Shown piece by piece: positions 47,318 to 57,961 of a stretch of DNA of 64,000 nt. The DNA is taken from NCBI GenBank assembly GCA_023268635.1, contig JALQUB010000005.1, positions 62,001 to 126,000 of the forward strand, given 5' to 3'. Both the position numbers and the translations under genes were made by a program. Source of the DNA: Pseudomonadales bacterium (GTDB lineage Bacteria > Pseudomonadota > Gammaproteobacteria > Pseudomonadales > Pseudohongiellaceae). Under the pieces are notes generated by a model. That model saw nothing but the letters and a program-made list of their open reading frames with translations. It did no database searches and was not told where the DNA came from. Each line of letters begins with the position of its first letter. The stretch's first letter is position 1.

Positions 47318-48766
47318 ATGAAACCTGTAATCGCACTCGTTGGTCGTCCAAACGTCGGCAAGTCTACGCTTTTCAATCGGCTGACCAAATCTCGTGAGGC
47401 GATTGTCGCGAACTTCCCTGGATTAACCCGAGACCGTAAATACGGTGAAGGTGAAATTGAGGGGCAGTCGTTTATCGCCATCGACACCGGCGGTATCAGT
47501 GGGGACGAGGAGGGTATTGATCAGGAGATGGCATCGCAGTCTCTGCAGGCGATTGCTGAAGCGAATATCTGTCTTTTTCTGGTCGATGCGAAGGACGGTT
47601 TATTACCCGATGACCATCGGATCTTGGATTATCTGCGCAAACGTGAAAAGCACACCTATTTAGTCGCGAACAAGATTGACGGTCTCGATCCAGATATCGC
47701 GCTTGCCGATTTCTATAGCCTAGGTTTCTCTGAGATCTTTCCAATCACAGCCACTCAGGGGCGAGGTGTTAAAGCTTTACTCTTGGGCGTGCTCGAAGAG
47801 TTCGCGGCGATCGCCGCTGAATCGGCTTCGGATGACGCCTTCGATCTCGACGATGAACAAGTCACGGGTATAAAAATCGCAATTGCAGGTCGCCCCAACG
47901 TAGGAAAGTCGACTCTGGTTAATCGCATGTTAGGCGAAGACAGGGTGGTTGTTTACGATCAGCCCGGTACGACGCGCGACAGTATCTATATTCCGTTCGA
48001 GCGTCGTGGCAAACGTTACACGCTGATTGATACGGCAGGCATCCGCAAGAGAGGAAAGACGACCGAGACGGTTGAAAAATTTTCTGTGGTGAAATCCCTG
48101 CAGTCGATACAGGATGCGAATGTTGTTGTTCTCGTGGTCGATGCTCGCACGGGCATTGTCGAGCAAGATCTCCATTTGCTGGGCTACGTGATTGATACAG
48201 GCCGAGCGCTGGTGATCGCATTGAATAAATGGGATGGGATGGATCAAGAGGCCAAGGAGAAGATTAAGTCGGATATCCAGCGTCGATTCACCTTCGTTAA
48301 TTTCGCGAAAATCCATTTTATTTCGGCTCTGTTTGGCACTGGGGTAGGGGATCTCTACAAATCGATTCACCGCGCCTATGACTCTGCGCGTAAAACGCTG
48401 ACGACGAATGTGTTGACGCAAATTCTGCAAGATGCGGTGACTGATCATCCGCCGCCAATCATCAATGGCCGTCGTATCAAGCTGCGTTATGCGCACGCGG
48501 GGGGGCAGAATCCGCCTATTATTGTGATTCACGGCAAGCAGACCGATAAGGTGCCGGATAATTACACACGCTACCTCGAGAAAACATTCCGGAAAGTGTT
48601 GAAGCTCGAAGGTACGCCAGTGAAAATCGAATTGCGAAGCGGTGATAATCCTTTCGTGAAGTCTGAAGAAAATCTCAACGCACAGCAGATCGCTCGTAAA
48701 CGTCGTCTTCAGAAAAATCGCGAGCTCAGCAAAAAATCTTCCTCGTCTAAGCGACATATTACTTAG
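47318..48766 (+). CDS. der: GTPase Der (EngA)
   Basis: 482 residues with two tandem G domains, each with [10 protein letters not shown] (one near residue 8, one near 191), DTGG/DTAG and NKxD motifs, and a C-terminal KH-like domain. It acts in 50S ribosome subunit assembly. The tail is basic ([13 protein letters not shown]...). AGGA lies upstream of the ATG. The next gene begins after 30 bases. Confidence 0.98.
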   Translation: MKPVIALVGRPNVGKSTLFNRLTKSREAIVANFPGLTRDRKYGEGEIEGQSFIAIDTGGISGDEEGIDQEMASQSLQAIAEANICLFLVDAKDGLLPDDHRILDYLRKREKHTYLVANKIDGLDPDIALADFYSLGFSEIFPITATQGRGVKALLLGVLEEFAAIAAESASDDAFDLDDEQVTGIKIAIAGRPNVGKSTLVNRMLGEDRVVVYDQPGTTRDSIYIPFERRGKRYTLIDTAGIRKRGKTTETVEKFSVVKSLQSIQDANVVVLVVDARTGIVEQDLHLLGYVIDTGRALVIALNKWDGMDQEAKEKIKSDIQRRFTFVNFAKIHFISALFGTGVGDLYKSIHRAYDSARKTLTTNVLTQILQDAVTDHPPPIINGRRIKLRYAHAGGQNPPIIVIHGKQTDKVPDNYTRYLEKTFRKVLKLEGTPVKIELRSGDNPFVKSEENLNAQQIARKRRLQKNRELSKKSSSSKRHIT

Positions 48767-48796
48767 CACCTCATTCCGTTCCGGGAGACACACAAA

Positions 48797-49780
48797 ATGC
48801 TGTCACTCAACGAAATCCAAGCCGCTGCACGGCGACTCGAAGGCGTCGCCATTCGCACGCCATTACATACGAATGCCGAACTCGACCGCAGGGTAGGTGC
48901 GACCTGTTTCCTCAAGTGTGAAAACCTTCAGCATATCGGCGCGTTCAAATTTCGCGGCGCCTATAATCGTCTTGTCCAGCTCAATGAGGATGAACGCGCT
49001 CGTGGGGTTGTTGCTTTTTCCTCGGGCAATCATGCGCAGGGCATCGCTTACGCAGCCGCGTTGCTTAATATGCAAGCGACGATAGTCATGCCTAGCGATG
49101 CCCCGGCAGTAAAGCGCAAGGGTGCAGAGGCGCTGGGCGCGACCATTCGCGACTATGATCGGTATTGGGAGTCGCGCGAACAGATTGCAGCCGACATAGC
49201 CGCTGAAACAGGTGGGGTGCTGGTGCCGGCCTTTGATGATTTCGCGGTGATGGCGGGGCAAGGGACTTGCGGCATCGAGATCATCGGACAGTTGCAGCAA
49301 CTTGGCAAAGCTCCCGATGCGGTATTGAGTCCTGTAGGCGGCGGCGGGCTGATGGCGGGTGTTGCTACGGCTGTGAAGGGCTTGCGAGAAAATTGCGCCG
49401 TCATCGGCGTGGAGCCAGAAGGGTATGATGACCATGTGTTATCCCGCGCGGCGGGGAAGCGAGTGCAGCTTACACCGAAGGAAGCGACTATCTGCGACAG
49501 TCTCATGGCAAGCATCCCAGGTGAGCTTACGTGGGAAACCAATTCTAGATTGGTCGATTCATTCTTAAGTGTAAGTGAAGACGAAGTCGCGCAGGCAGTG
49601 AGTTTTGCCTTTCGCTACTTAAAACTCGTTGTTGAGCCGGGCGGGGCGGTAGGATTGGCCGCGTTATTGAGCAAGAAGTTTGTTCCCGAGCCAGAGGCGA
49701 CTGTTGCGATCGTTCTCTCTGGTGGCAACATAGATCCCGAGGTGCATGCCGCGTTGCTGTCGAGGTTCCCAACGCCTTGA
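48797..49780 (+). CDS. PLP-dependent threonine/serine dehydratase
   Basis: 327 residues of the fold-type II family. The Schiff-base lysine is Lys51 (AFKFRGAYN) and the phosphate loop is GGGGLMAG near residue 177. It has no C-terminal ACT domain, unlike biosynthetic IlvA, so it is nearer to catabolic threonine dehydratases, serine racemases or hydroxyaspartate ammonia-lyases. Threonine as substrate would give 2-ketobutyrate and bypass the citramalate route; this is not certain. It is in line with der. Confidence 0.88.
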   Translation: MLSLNEIQAAARRLEGVAIRTPLHTNAELDRRVGATCFLKCENLQHIGAFKFRGAYNRLVQLNEDERARGVVAFSSGNHAQGIAYAAALLNMQATIVMPSDAPAVKRKGAEALGATIRDYDRYWESREQIAADIAAETGGVLVPAFDDFAVMAGQGTCGIEIIGQLQQLGKAPDAVLSPVGGGGLMAGVATAVKGLRENCAVIGVEPEGYDDHVLSRAAGKRVQLTPKEATICDSLMASIPGELTWETNSRLVDSFLSVSEDEVAQAVSFAFRYLKLVVEPGGAVGLAALLSKKFVPEPEATVAIVLSGGNIDPEVHAALLSRFPTP

Positions 49781-49884
49781 TGCATTGCTATCTTAGCTGT
49801 CACATCATTTCTGGTGGCGCAATAATGGCGCTGACAGTGCAGCGGAAATAGAATTGCTATGAGCAAGATTGACGGAGAAAAATA

Positions 49885-51345
49885 ATGCCACTGATAAACA
49901 CTAAGCCCTTGCTGCAGGCGGTATCTGCTGCAGCTTTAGCCATTGCACCCACTCTTTTTTCGAATCCGTTGTTCGCGCAAGAGAGCTGTCGAGACACGCT
50001 CGACTGTGAGTCTGCGTGGATAGGGATCAGCGATCAGAAGCGCGCAAGCGTGTTTGAATTTGCAGAAGACTATAAGCGTTTTATCGCAAAGGCGCGCACT
50101 GAACTAAGCTTTGTTTCGGAGGCGATTATTTTCGCGGAAGCGAATGGTTTTGAGGTCTTTACTTCAGGCACTAAAGTGCGTCCGGGCGCGAAGCTTTACG
50201 AAGTGAATCGGGATCGTACGATTACGCTTATGGTGATTGGTGAAAATCCGATACAGAGTGGCTTCCACGTTGTCGGTGCACACATTGACTCTCCGCGGCT
50301 CGAACTCAAGGGTAGACCGCTCTATGAGAACAGTGAGTTCGCGCTGTTCCAGACGAACTATCACGGCGGCATTAAATTCCACCAGTGGACGAACTTGCCT
50401 TTGGCTTTAATGGGGCGAGTGGATAAAAAAGATGGCAGCACTGTCACCATCGAGATCGGGCTCGCTCCGGAAGATCCGATCTTCATGATTCCCGAATTGT
50501 CTCCTCATGTTGATCGATCAAGGAGTTCGAAGACTGTTAGTGAGTTCCTTGGACCTGAGGATATGGATCCGGTTATAGGTCATATCCCAGTCGAAGGTGG
50601 TGACGTTGGCGAATTAGTTCTCGAATTTTTAGCCTCGGAATACGGCATCAGCAAGGCTGATTTAGTCTCGGCAGAGCTCTCGCTGGTGCCCGCGGGCGCG
50701 CCCCGTGACATGGGATTCGATCGTGGCTTGATTGCTGCTTATGGGCAGGATGATCGCCTAGCCGGCTACGCCACATTGAAGGCGATCGCCGAGATCGAGC
50801 ATCCGGAAATGACAACGATGGCGTATCTCGTCGACAACGAAGAGGTGGGCAATCGGAATAATACCGGTGCACATTCTGATTATTTCGCCGACTTGCTATC
50901 ACGCTTGCTGTTTAGAGAACTCGGCGATGACTATCGTGAGCCACTGTTCAGACAGGCATTGCGAGCTACGAAATTTGTTTCGATAGATGTTAACCCCGGC
51001 GTCAATCCACAGAACCCGAATGCTTGGGAGCTTGGGAATGCACCTAAGCTTGGCTACGGTGTGAACATCAAACTCTACGGTCAGGGAAATTCGGCAAACA
51101 GTGAGTTTGTGGCCTGGACCCGAGCTCTGTTAGACGACAATCAAGTGCCATGGCAAACCTCCACCTATAAAGTCGGTAGCGCGGGCGGGGGGACAATCGG
51201 CGGTGAATTCTCGGCGCAGAATATCGAGGTTATCGATTTTGGTGTGCCCTTGCTCTCCATTCATACACCGTATGCTGTGAGCTCAAAGCTCGACATTTAC
51301 AGTCTCTATGAAGCGGTGCGTGGATTTTATGACTACCGAGAGTGA
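49885..51345 (+). CDS. M18-family aminopeptidase with a signal peptide
   Basis: 486 residues. Residues 1-31 are a Sec signal peptide (hydrophobic AAALAIAPTLF, cleavage after Leu-Phe-Ala). The remainder is an M18 zinc aminopeptidase: GAHIDSPRLELK (His133, Asp135), GQDDRLAGYATLK, DNEEVGNRNNTGAHS and a final SIHTPYAVSS hold the two-metal site. M18 enzymes remove acidic or other N-terminal residues and are normally cytosolic. Cys35 and Cys41 lie in the mature N-terminus and could form a disulfide, as suits an exported form. The start ATG has GGAGAAAA upstream. Confidence 0.88.
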   Translation: MPLINTKPLLQAVSAAALAIAPTLFSNPLFAQESCRDTLDCESAWIGISDQKRASVFEFAEDYKRFIAKARTELSFVSEAIIFAEANGFEVFTSGTKVRPGAKLYEVNRDRTITLMVIGENPIQSGFHVVGAHIDSPRLELKGRPLYENSEFALFQTNYHGGIKFHQWTNLPLALMGRVDKKDGSTVTIEIGLAPEDPIFMIPELSPHVDRSRSSKTVSEFLGPEDMDPVIGHIPVEGGDVGELVLEFLASEYGISKADLVSAELSLVPAGAPRDMGFDRGLIAAYGQDDRLAGYATLKAIAEIEHPEMTTMAYLVDNEEVGNRNNTGAHSDYFADLLSRLLFRELGDDYREPLFRQALRATKFVSIDVNPGVNPQNPNAWELGNAPKLGYGVNIKLYGQGNSANSEFVAWTRALLDDNQVPWQTSTYKVGSAGGGTIGGEFSAQNIEVIDFGVPLLSIHTPYAVSSKLDIYSLYEAVRGFYDYRE

Positions 51346-51363
51346 GTAGAGCCGCGCTCCTAA

Positions 51364-52431
51364 TTAAGCGATAGCAGGTTCTTGGTAAGCCCCATTCTCG
51401 ATCGCTGGGTCCATCTCGGCTTGGAACTCTTCAATCTGGCTGGCAGCAGCGCTCGTGCTTTCGAATCGTGCGACATGGAATAGAGCTTCGCCCTCATTGA
51501 CCAAAGGCAAATTGGTTTTGCCGATTATTATCCCGCCGAAGGGTGCTATCGCCTTGTGCTCGGAATCGCCGAATGGGTCAGAGATGATGCCGAGTACTTC
51601 GTTGCGCGACACTCGTGCACCGAGGGGCTTTATCATCCGCAAAATGCCGCTATGCGGAGCTCGGATCCAGGCCGAGTCTGTCGCCTCTACCGGGACTGGG
51701 TCGCTCTTGCGGGCGCGCTTCTTCGGTAACATGCCTATTTCTCTCATGACAGAATCGATGCCGCGGACGCCAGCGCGTATGGCTACTTCGTTGAAGCGCA
51801 GAGCTTCACCGGCTTCATACACGATGACGCTCACTCCTAGGTGTTCGGCTTCCTGTCGCAGCGAACCTTCAACGATTTGGGTGTTGAGAATCACCGGAGG
51901 TATGAACGCGCTCGCCATGCGCTTAGTTTCGTCGTCATCGAGGACAGCGCGTATATGGGGAAAGTTTTCGCGATGGACTGCACCGGTATGGAGGTCGATG
52001 CCGTGCGTACACCGCGAGACAATTTCTTTCAGGAAGAGGTTGGCGATGCGGCTGGCCAGAGAGCCTGATTCTGAACCTGGGAAGGAGCGATTCAAATCGC
52101 GTCGGTCTGGTAAGTAGCGACTCTGATTAATGAAGCCAAAGATGTTAACCACTGGAATAGCGATCAGTGTGCCGCGGAGTCTTCCAATGCCGCGCTGATG
52201 CATGATTCTGCGGATGATTTCCACGCCATTAATTTCGTCGCCGTGGATGGCGGCTGAAATGAAAAGAGTCGGCCCTGGCTTCTTGCCATGAATGACCTGG
52301 ACTGGCATCTCTAGTTGGGTATGTGTGTAGAGGCTAGGGACTGGCAATTCGATGGAAACGCGTTCGCCCGGGAGGATGGTCTGCCCTAGAATAGTGATTG
52401 CAGTCTGCTTAGATTGCGTATTACTTGCCAC
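51364..52431 (-). CDS. Succinylglutamate desuccinylase/aspartoacylase family protein
   Basis: 355 residues. The zinc site is visible as AAIHGDEINGVEI (His and Glu about 60 residues in) and HGIDLHTGA. This M14-like amidase family removes acyl groups from amino acids; some members hydrolyse other N-acyl or glutamyl bonds. It is encoded after rimK and the protease on the same strand, as in other bacteria where these three occur together. The start is GTG 52431. The substrate is unknown. Confidence 0.85.
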   Translation of the reverse strand: MASNTQSKQTAITILGQTILPGERVSIELPVPSLYTHTQLEMPVQVIHGKKPGPTLFISAAIHGDEINGVEIIRRIMHQRGIGRLRGTLIAIPVVNIFGFINQSRYLPDRRDLNRSFPGSESGSLASRIANLFLKEIVSRCTHGIDLHTGAVHRENFPHIRAVLDDDETKRMASAFIPPVILNTQIVEGSLRQEAEHLGVSVIVYEAGEALRFNEVAIRAGVRGIDSVMREIGMLPKKRARKSDPVPVEATDSAWIRAPHSGILRMIKPLGARVSRNEVLGIISDPFGDSEHKAIAPFGGIIIGKTNLPLVNEGEALFHVARFESTSAAASQIEEFQAEMDPAIENGAYQEPAIA

Positions 52432-52475
52432 TCTTTTTATCTCAAAATGCCTCGCAAGGCGTAAGCTACTAAAAT

Positions 52476-53381
52476 TTAACCCTTGCCCCGAGTCCTGGTC
52501 TTGCCGCGCTTGGCGTTCTTTTCCATGAACTGAATAATGAGGCCGGCGACGTCCTTGCCCGTCGCTTTTTCAATCCCTTCGAGACCTGGCGATGAGTTAA
52601 CTTCCATCACCAACGGTCCATGCGCAGAGCGCAGAATATCGACGCCACACACATTGAGGCCCATAGTAGTCGCGGCTCGAACAGCCGTGGTTCGCTCTTC
52701 GGGTGTGATTCGTATGAGTGATGCACTGCCGCCGCGATGAATGTTGGAACGGAACTCGCCTTCTTTAGCCTGTCGCTTCATCGAGGCGACAACCTTGCCG
52801 TCCACTACGAGACAGCGAATATCGGCGCCACCGGCTTCTTTGATGTATTCCTGCACGAGCACCGATACTTTGAGTCCGAGGAACGACTCGATCACGCTTT
52901 CGGCGGCCTTGCGGGTTTCGGCGAGTACGACGCCGATGCCTTGCGTACCTTCTAGTAACTTGATGACTAGCGGAGCGCCGCCCACCATCTTGATCAAATC
53001 CTGAATATCATCTGGCTTGTTTGCGAAGCCGGTGATGGGCAGTCCAACACCTTTACGCGAGAGCAATTGCAAGGAGCGCAGTTTGTCACGTGAACGTGAG
53101 ATAGCGACTGATTCATTGAGTGGGTAAACCCCCATCATCTCGAACTGGCGCAGTACCGCTGTGCCATAGAAGGTCACTGAGGCGCCGATTCTCGGGATTA
53201 TCGCGTCGAAGTCTTCGAGGATTTCACCGCGGTAGTGAATGGTTGGGCGGTGTGATGTGATATTCATGTAGCAGCGCAAGGCATCCAACACGCGCACTTC
53301 GTGACCACGTTCTTCTGCCGCATCGATAAGGCGGCGAGTTGAGTAAAGATTACGATTGCGCGAGAGCACGGCGATTTTCAT
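52476..53381 (-). CDS. rimK: RimK-type alpha-L-glutamate ligase
   Basis: 301 residues, the size of E. coli RimK. An N-terminal domain ([18 protein letters not shown]) is followed by an ATP-grasp domain (about 95-290) with the glycine-rich [14 protein letters not shown] and the metal ligands in [15 protein letters not shown]. In E. coli it adds glutamates to ribosomal protein S6. It overlaps the upstream protease gene by four bases (ATGA). The C-terminus ends in a basic tail ([11 protein letters not shown]). Confidence 0.95.
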   Translation of the reverse strand: MKIAVLSRNRNLYSTRRLIDAAEERGHEVRVLDALRCYMNITSHRPTIHYRGEILEDFDAIIPRIGASVTFYGTAVLRQFEMMGVYPLNESVAISRSRDKLRSLQLLSRKGVGLPITGFANKPDDIQDLIKMVGGAPLVIKLLEGTQGIGVVLAETRKAAESVIESFLGLKVSVLVQEYIKEAGGADIRCLVVDGKVVASMKRQAKEGEFRSNIHRGGSASLIRITPEERTTAVRAATTMGLNVCGVDILRSAHGPLVMEVNSSPGLEGIEKATGKDVAGLIIQFMEKNAKRGKTRTRGKG

Positions 53382-53866
53382 AACGAGATATCCTTGCCTT
53401 CGGCAGTAATTTTGATGTCAGCCAGCTCCTCACCCTGAGTGAAAGAGAGCGATGGATCAACGGCTAGCCCGCCGCCCACGATGGAGGTTCGCCCTAGGAG
53501 CATTCTGAATGCCATATTCTCTCTATTAGTGAGGCTGAATTCTGCATCCCAAGTCTTGCCCATGAATTCAACTAGCGTCCTGATAAAGAGACGTTCTTCT
53601 TCATGCCCGCCGGAGTCACGGACAATGCGGCGATCAACGATTGGGGCTTTACAGGTCACAGAGCTGCTAATGTCATCCTGATAGGGGTGTACCTGGAAGA
53701 CAGCATATTCCTGACCATCGATTAACTGGGTCTCAATGCTGAAGGTGTGAATCGCAGAGGAGCGCGCACCTGTGTCAATCTTCGCTTTAATGGCGGGGAT
53801 GCCCAATTCTGGGAGCGCCAGCCATTCGCGCCAGCCTATGATGGTTTTATCATTATTATCAGTCAT
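53378..53866 (-). CDS. rimB: RimK-associated protease (RimB-like, retropepsin-like fold)
   Basis: 162 residues. The family is often named ATP-dependent zinc protease (DUF785), but its fold is retropepsin-like with an Asp-Thr-Gly-Ala motif, here Asp31-Thr-Gly-Ala ([13 protein letters not shown]). A second conserved part lies in [15 protein letters not shown]. In Pseudomonas rimABK the RimB protein acts with RimK on S6 glutamylation. It precedes rimK with a four-base overlap and is the first gene of the set. Confidence 0.85.
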   Translation of the reverse strand: MTDNNDKTIIGWREWLALPELGIPAIKAKIDTGARSSAIHTFSIETQLIDGQEYAVFQVHPYQDDISSSVTCKAPIVDRRIVRDSGGHEEERLFIRTLVEFMGKTWDAEFSLTNRENMAFRMLLGRTSIVGGGLAVDPSLSFTQGEELADIKITAEGKDISL

Positions 53867-54189
53867 CTGTATTACTTATCTGACGTTTGTTCTGCACACA
53901 AGCGATGCGCCATTGAGTAAAGCGCAGCTTATTTCAGTAGTGTTCAGCGTTCGGGATAAAAATGTCCCCTAACGCGTTGATATTGGTGCTGTTGCCCGAG
54001 GCGCGCGACTATAGCATAAGTGGTGCTGTGGCGTGCTTATTTATTCGTCCAAAGGTGCAGCGTAACTTGACCTGAGCAGCCTGTCGAGTCGGTGCGTATA
54101 GCGCGTTCAAATCAATTAATCATGGAAGCGGGGCGTAAATCTTGGTAGTTTTGCGGCAGTTAGGTATTTGTAAAAACAAGGTGAAAACT
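53867..54189. other. Intergenic region between divergent rimB and PQQ dehydrogenase
   Basis: 323 bases without a gene, holding the promoters of both divergent units. I see no convincing paired -35/-10 set, only a TATAGC at 54010-54015. A short palindrome (GGGA...TCCC, about 53954-53969) lies near 53960. Confidence 0.5.
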
Positions 54190-56229
54190 ATGCGATCTTT
54201 AAGTACGTATTCAATAACGCGCGGACTGTTTCGTGGTCTGGTCGCAGGGGTGGTGTCGCTCAGCGTCGCCGCCGCCGCGAACGCACAAAACCCAGAAGAG
54301 TGGTTCACACTCGGTGGTGATTTCGCGCATACGCGTTACACGCCAGCGGATGAGATTACGGCCGAAAATTTCACCGACTTAGAAGTCGCGTGGGAATGGG
54401 ATGGAGCGAGCTTCCGTGCAATGAGTGGGCGATCTACGCCTTCACTCATCGACGGCAAGCTCTTTACTGTTGCGGGTAATAAGCGCCACGTCATCGCTAT
54501 CGATCCGAAGACCGGTGAAACGCTCTGGTCTTATCGTGAACCCGATACACCCCGTGCCGAATATTCCATGCGTGCTGACTACGGTAAGGGTGTTGGCTAT
54601 GCCCGCATCGATGGTCGTGGTGTTGTCTATATAGTCTCTCCTGGATTCTTCCTGACCGCACTCGATGCGAACACGGGAGTTCCGCTGGAAGGCTTCGGCA
54701 AGAAAGTGCCAATCGAAGGTTTCCCAGAAACAGGTGTCGTCGATCTGCTCGCCGACCTAGGGCATGAGTACGACCCTTATGAGGGCCTGCCGCTAGAAAC
54801 TGGCTATATTACTTCTTCGTCACCACCGATTGTCGTGAACGACACAGTTGTAGTGGGCAACTCCGCCGAGCAGGGTTACCACCAGTCACGTATCGAAAAC
54901 GTGCCGGGCGACATCCTCGGATATGACGCGCGCACTGGTGCATTCAAGTGGAAGTTTAATGTCATCCCTAAGCCGGGTGAGTTTGGTCACGAGACTTGGG
55001 AAAATGATGCATGGGAATGGACTGGCGATGTGTCTTCTTGGGCGCCCCTGTCAGCCGACCCCGCTAATGACCTCGTTTATATTCCAACGAATAGCGCGAC
55101 TATCGATTATTACGGCGGTTTCCGCCCGGGCGACAATCTCTATGGCGCCGCGTTGATCGCTCTCGATGCGAGCACGGGTGAGCGTAAATGGCACTTCCAG
55201 ATGGTGAAGCATGAAATCTGGAACTTCGATAACCCCACAGCACCGGTGCTACTCGATCTCGACATGCCGGGTCGTGGCAAGGTGCCTGCAATCGCGCAAG
55301 TCACCAAGCAAGCTTGGGTCTATGCGTTTAATCGCATCACGGGTGAGCCGCTTTGGCCAATCGTAGACAAGCCTGTGCCTCCTTCAATTGTGCCGGGTGA
55401 GGTGTTGTCACCTACACAACCGCACGTGACCAAACCGGCACCTTTCGATATGCAAGGTATTACTGAGGACGATTTGGCCGATTTTACGCCGGAGATTCGT
55501 CGTCAGGCGATCGAAGCGATGAAGGATTACCAAATGGGTCCTCTGTTTAATCCGCCGATCCATGCGGGTAATTCCACTGGGAAATATGCTGCAATGAACT
55601 GCCCAGGGGGCTCTGGTGGCGCTAACATCAACGCACCAGCAGTCGCCGACCCAGAGACGGGTAAGCTCTATATCTCATCGCACAAGGCGTGTTTCGCACT
55701 CCGCCTCATTACCGGCGAAGAAGCGGATTTGTTGTATCCCAACACGACAGGATCAACTTTGTCCGAATGGGCCAACGCAGGGCCGGGTGCCACAGCGAGA
55801 CCTCCTCGTCACCCAGCAGGCATTCCAATCTGGAAGCCACCGTATAGCCGAATCACGGCGATTGACATGAACACGGGCGATCATTCTTGGATGATCCCAA
55901 CGGGTGAAACGCCTAACCGCATTAAGAACAATCCTGCCCTTAAAGGTGTGGATATCGGCAATACTGGCACCGGAGCATTGGTCCCGATGGTTGTGACTAA
56001 GAATATGCTGGTCTATTCCGATCAGGCCAGTGATGGCACGCCGATGCTTTATTCGATCGATAAAGATACAGGTGAGATTATGGCGCAGATAGAAGCGCCG
56101 GCTCGCAGCGGTTACGGCATGAGCTCATGGGTGCACGATGGTCATCAATATATCATCCTGCAAACAGGCTCAAAGCTCACTGCCATGGCGTTGCCAGAGG
56201 CACGTGTTGAGAGTGGCGGCGGTCACTAG
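54190..56229 (+). CDS. Exported PQQ-dependent dehydrogenase (quinoprotein)
   Basis: 679 residues. A signal peptide of about 32 residues ends Ala-Asn-Ala, placing the enzyme in the periplasm. The body is a quinoprotein beta propeller with several tryptophan-docking repeats (TGETLWSYR, TGAFKWKFN, TGERKWHFQ, TGEPLWP). It is a type I alcohol/glucose-type dehydrogenase without a fused cytochrome c (no CxxCH) and without the adjacent Cys-Cys pair of methanol dehydrogenases. Electrons would pass to a separate cytochrome or to quinone. Substrate unknown. The start at ATG 54190 has AAGGTG upstream; an upstream in-frame start at 54142 would spoil the signal peptide. No pqq genes are in the window. Confidence 0.88.
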   Translation: MRSLSTYSITRGLFRGLVAGVVSLSVAAAANAQNPEEWFTLGGDFAHTRYTPADEITAENFTDLEVAWEWDGASFRAMSGRSTPSLIDGKLFTVAGNKRHVIAIDPKTGETLWSYREPDTPRAEYSMRADYGKGVGYARIDGRGVVYIVSPGFFLTALDANTGVPLEGFGKKVPIEGFPETGVVDLLADLGHEYDPYEGLPLETGYITSSSPPIVVNDTVVVGNSAEQGYHQSRIENVPGDILGYDARTGAFKWKFNVIPKPGEFGHETWENDAWEWTGDVSSWAPLSADPANDLVYIPTNSATIDYYGGFRPGDNLYGAALIALDASTGERKWHFQMVKHEIWNFDNPTAPVLLDLDMPGRGKVPAIAQVTKQAWVYAFNRITGEPLWPIVDKPVPPSIVPGEVLSPTQPHVTKPAPFDMQGITEDDLADFTPEIRRQAIEAMKDYQMGPLFNPPIHAGNSTGKYAAMNCPGGSGGANINAPAVADPETGKLYISSHKACFALRLITGEEADLLYPNTTGSTLSEWANAGPGATARPPRHPAGIPIWKPPYSRITAIDMNTGDHSWMIPTGETPNRIKNNPALKGVDIGNTGTGALVPMVVTKNMLVYSDQASDGTPMLYSIDKDTGEIMAQIEAPARSGYGMSSWVHDGHQYIILQTGSKLTAMALPEARVESGGGH

Positions 56230-56255
56230 CCTTAAAAGCAAAAGCGAATAAGCAT

Positions 56256-56295
56256 AAAAAATGCCGAATGATGCGAGTCATTCGGCATTTTTTTT
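56256..56295. terminator. Strong bidirectional terminator
   Basis: A 16-bp perfect stem (56256-56271 with 56278-56293) including its A and T runs and a 6-base loop. It separates the PQQ dehydrogenase from converging pckA. Confidence 0.93.
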
Positions 56296-56344
56296 CGTAT
56301 GTCTTTAGTACGTACTCTCGTATGTCTTCCGTGCTACGGGGGCG

Positions 56345-57961
56345 TTACGGGAGTTGTGGTCCTGCAGCGACGAGGGCCTTGCCCGCTTCGTTGTCAGTGA
56401 ACTTCTCGAAATTGTCGACGAATAGCGTGGCGAGTTCCTTCGCTTTCGCATCCCACTGATCGGCACTTTCATAAGTCAGTCGAGGATCGAGAAGTTCGGA
56501 TTCTACGCCTGCGACCTGCGTTGGTATTTGCAGATTGAAATAGGGGAGTGTCTCCGTCTCAGATTCATCGATAGAGCCATCGAGGATCGCATTGATGATC
56601 GCGCGAGTCGCGGCGATTGAGATACGCTTGCCTGTGCCGTTCCAGCCCGTATTCACGAGGTAGGCAGTCGACCCAGTCGCTTCCATACGCTTAACCAGTT
56701 CCTGCGCGTACTTGGTTGGGTGCAAGGAAAGGAATGCGGCACCAAAGCAGCTAGAGAAGGTTGGCGTAGGCTCAGTAATGCCACGCTCAGTGCCAGCTAG
56801 CTTCGCAGTGAAACCTGATAGGAAGTGATACTTAGTCTGGTCAGCATCTAATTTAGAAACTGGTGGCAGTACGCCGAAAGCGTCTGCGGTGAGGAAGATG
56901 ACCTTCTTCGCGTGCCCGCCTTTAGAGACCGGTTTAACGATATTGTCGATGTGATAGATTGGATAAGAAACGCGAGTATTCTCAGTCTTAGAACCATCGG
57001 CGTAGTCGATGTGGCCTTCCGCATCTACCGCGACATTTTCGAGTAGTGCGTCTCGGCGAATCGCTTTGTAAATATCGGGTTCATTCTCGGCGCTGAGGTT
57101 GATTGTCTTCGCGTAGCAGCCTCCCTCGAAGTTAAATACGCCGTCATCATCCCAGCCATGCTCATCGTCACCGATGAGTGCGCGGTCAGGGTCTGTCGAT
57201 AAAGTCGTCTTACCTGTGCCAGAAAGTCCAAAGAAGATCGCCGTGTCACCATCCTTGCCAATATTTGCAGAACAGTGCATCGATGCCATCCCGCGGAGTG
57301 GGAGCAGGTAGTTCATCATAGAGAACATGCCTTTCTTCATCTCGCCGCCGTACCATGTGCCGCCGATGAGTTGCATTTTCTCCGTGAGATTGAAGGCGAC
57401 GAAGTTTTCAGAGTTGAGGCCTTGCGCCTGCCAATTGGGGTTTGTCGCCTTGGCGGCATTAAGGACGACGAAATCGGGCTCGAAGTCTTTGAGCTGCTCG
57501 TCGGACGGACGGATAAACATGTTCTTCACGAAATGCGCCTGCCATGCCACTTCCATGACGAAGCGAACCTTGAGGCTGCTGTTCTCGTTTGCGCCACAGA
57601 TCGTGTCCATGACGTAGAGTTTCTTGCCGCTGAGGCGCTCTGTTGCGAGGCCTTTCAGGCTCTCCCATGTCGTTTGATCGATTGGCTTGTTGTCATTCTT
57701 GCCCTGGTCAGCCCACCAGACCGTGTCACGGCTCACATCGTCGCGGACGATGTACTTGTCCTTAGGAGAGCGGCCAGTGAAGATTCCAGTGTCGACAGCG
57801 ATAGCGCCGCTTTCAGTGACGACGCCGCGTTCATAACCAGTGAGAGACGGGTCGCTCTCATGCTCGTAGAGCAGGTCGTATGAGGGGTTGTGATAGATTT
57901 CGGCTGCGTCGTGGATGCCGTATTGGGTGAGGTCGAGGGTGGCGCTGTCTGTATTGGTCAT
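56345..57961 (-). CDS. pckA: Phosphoenolpyruvate carboxykinase (ATP)
   Basis: 538 residues from ATG 57961, close to the 540 of E. coli. The P-loop [11 protein letters not shown] is near residue 236; [11 protein letters not shown] near residue 60 and [19 protein letters not shown] match the family. It converts oxaloacetate to PEP for gluconeogenesis. The start at 57961 places the conserved QYGI at residue 13, as in E. coli; an in-frame ATG at 57997 would add 12 residues and is not excluded. Neither start has a strong ribosome site. Confidence 0.97.
   Translation of the reverse strand: MTNTDSATLDLTQYGIHDAAEIYHNPSYDLLYEHESDPSLTGYERGVVTESGAIAVDTGIFTGRSPKDKYIVRDDVSRDTVWWADQGKNDNKPIDQTTWESLKGLATERLSGKKLYVMDTICGANENSSLKVRFVMEVAWQAHFVKNMFIRPSDEQLKDFEPDFVVLNAAKATNPNWQAQGLNSENFVAFNLTEKMQLIGGTWYGGEMKKGMFSMMNYLLPLRGMASMHCSANIGKDGDTAIFFGLSGTGKTTLSTDPDRALIGDDEHGWDDDGVFNFEGGCYAKTINLSAENEPDIYKAIRRDALLENVAVDAEGHIDYADGSKTENTRVSYPIYHIDNIVKPVSKGGHAKKVIFLTADAFGVLPPVSKLDADQTKYHFLSGFTAKLAGTERGITEPTPTFSSCFGAAFLSLHPTKYAQELVKRMEATGSTAYLVNTGWNGTGKRISIAATRAIINAILDGSIDESETETLPYFNLQIPTQVAGVESELLDPRLTYESADQWDAKAKELATLFVDNFEKFTDNEAGKALVAAGPQLP

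Noticed and set aside
47930-48793. Long open frame antisense to der (287 codons)
   Set aside because: It lies wholly over a universally conserved gene, has no recognisable domain and no ribosome site; it reflects codon bias of the other strand.
57275-57883. Open frame antisense to pckA (202 codons)
   Set aside because: His/Cys-rich shadow of a conserved gene with no start signal.
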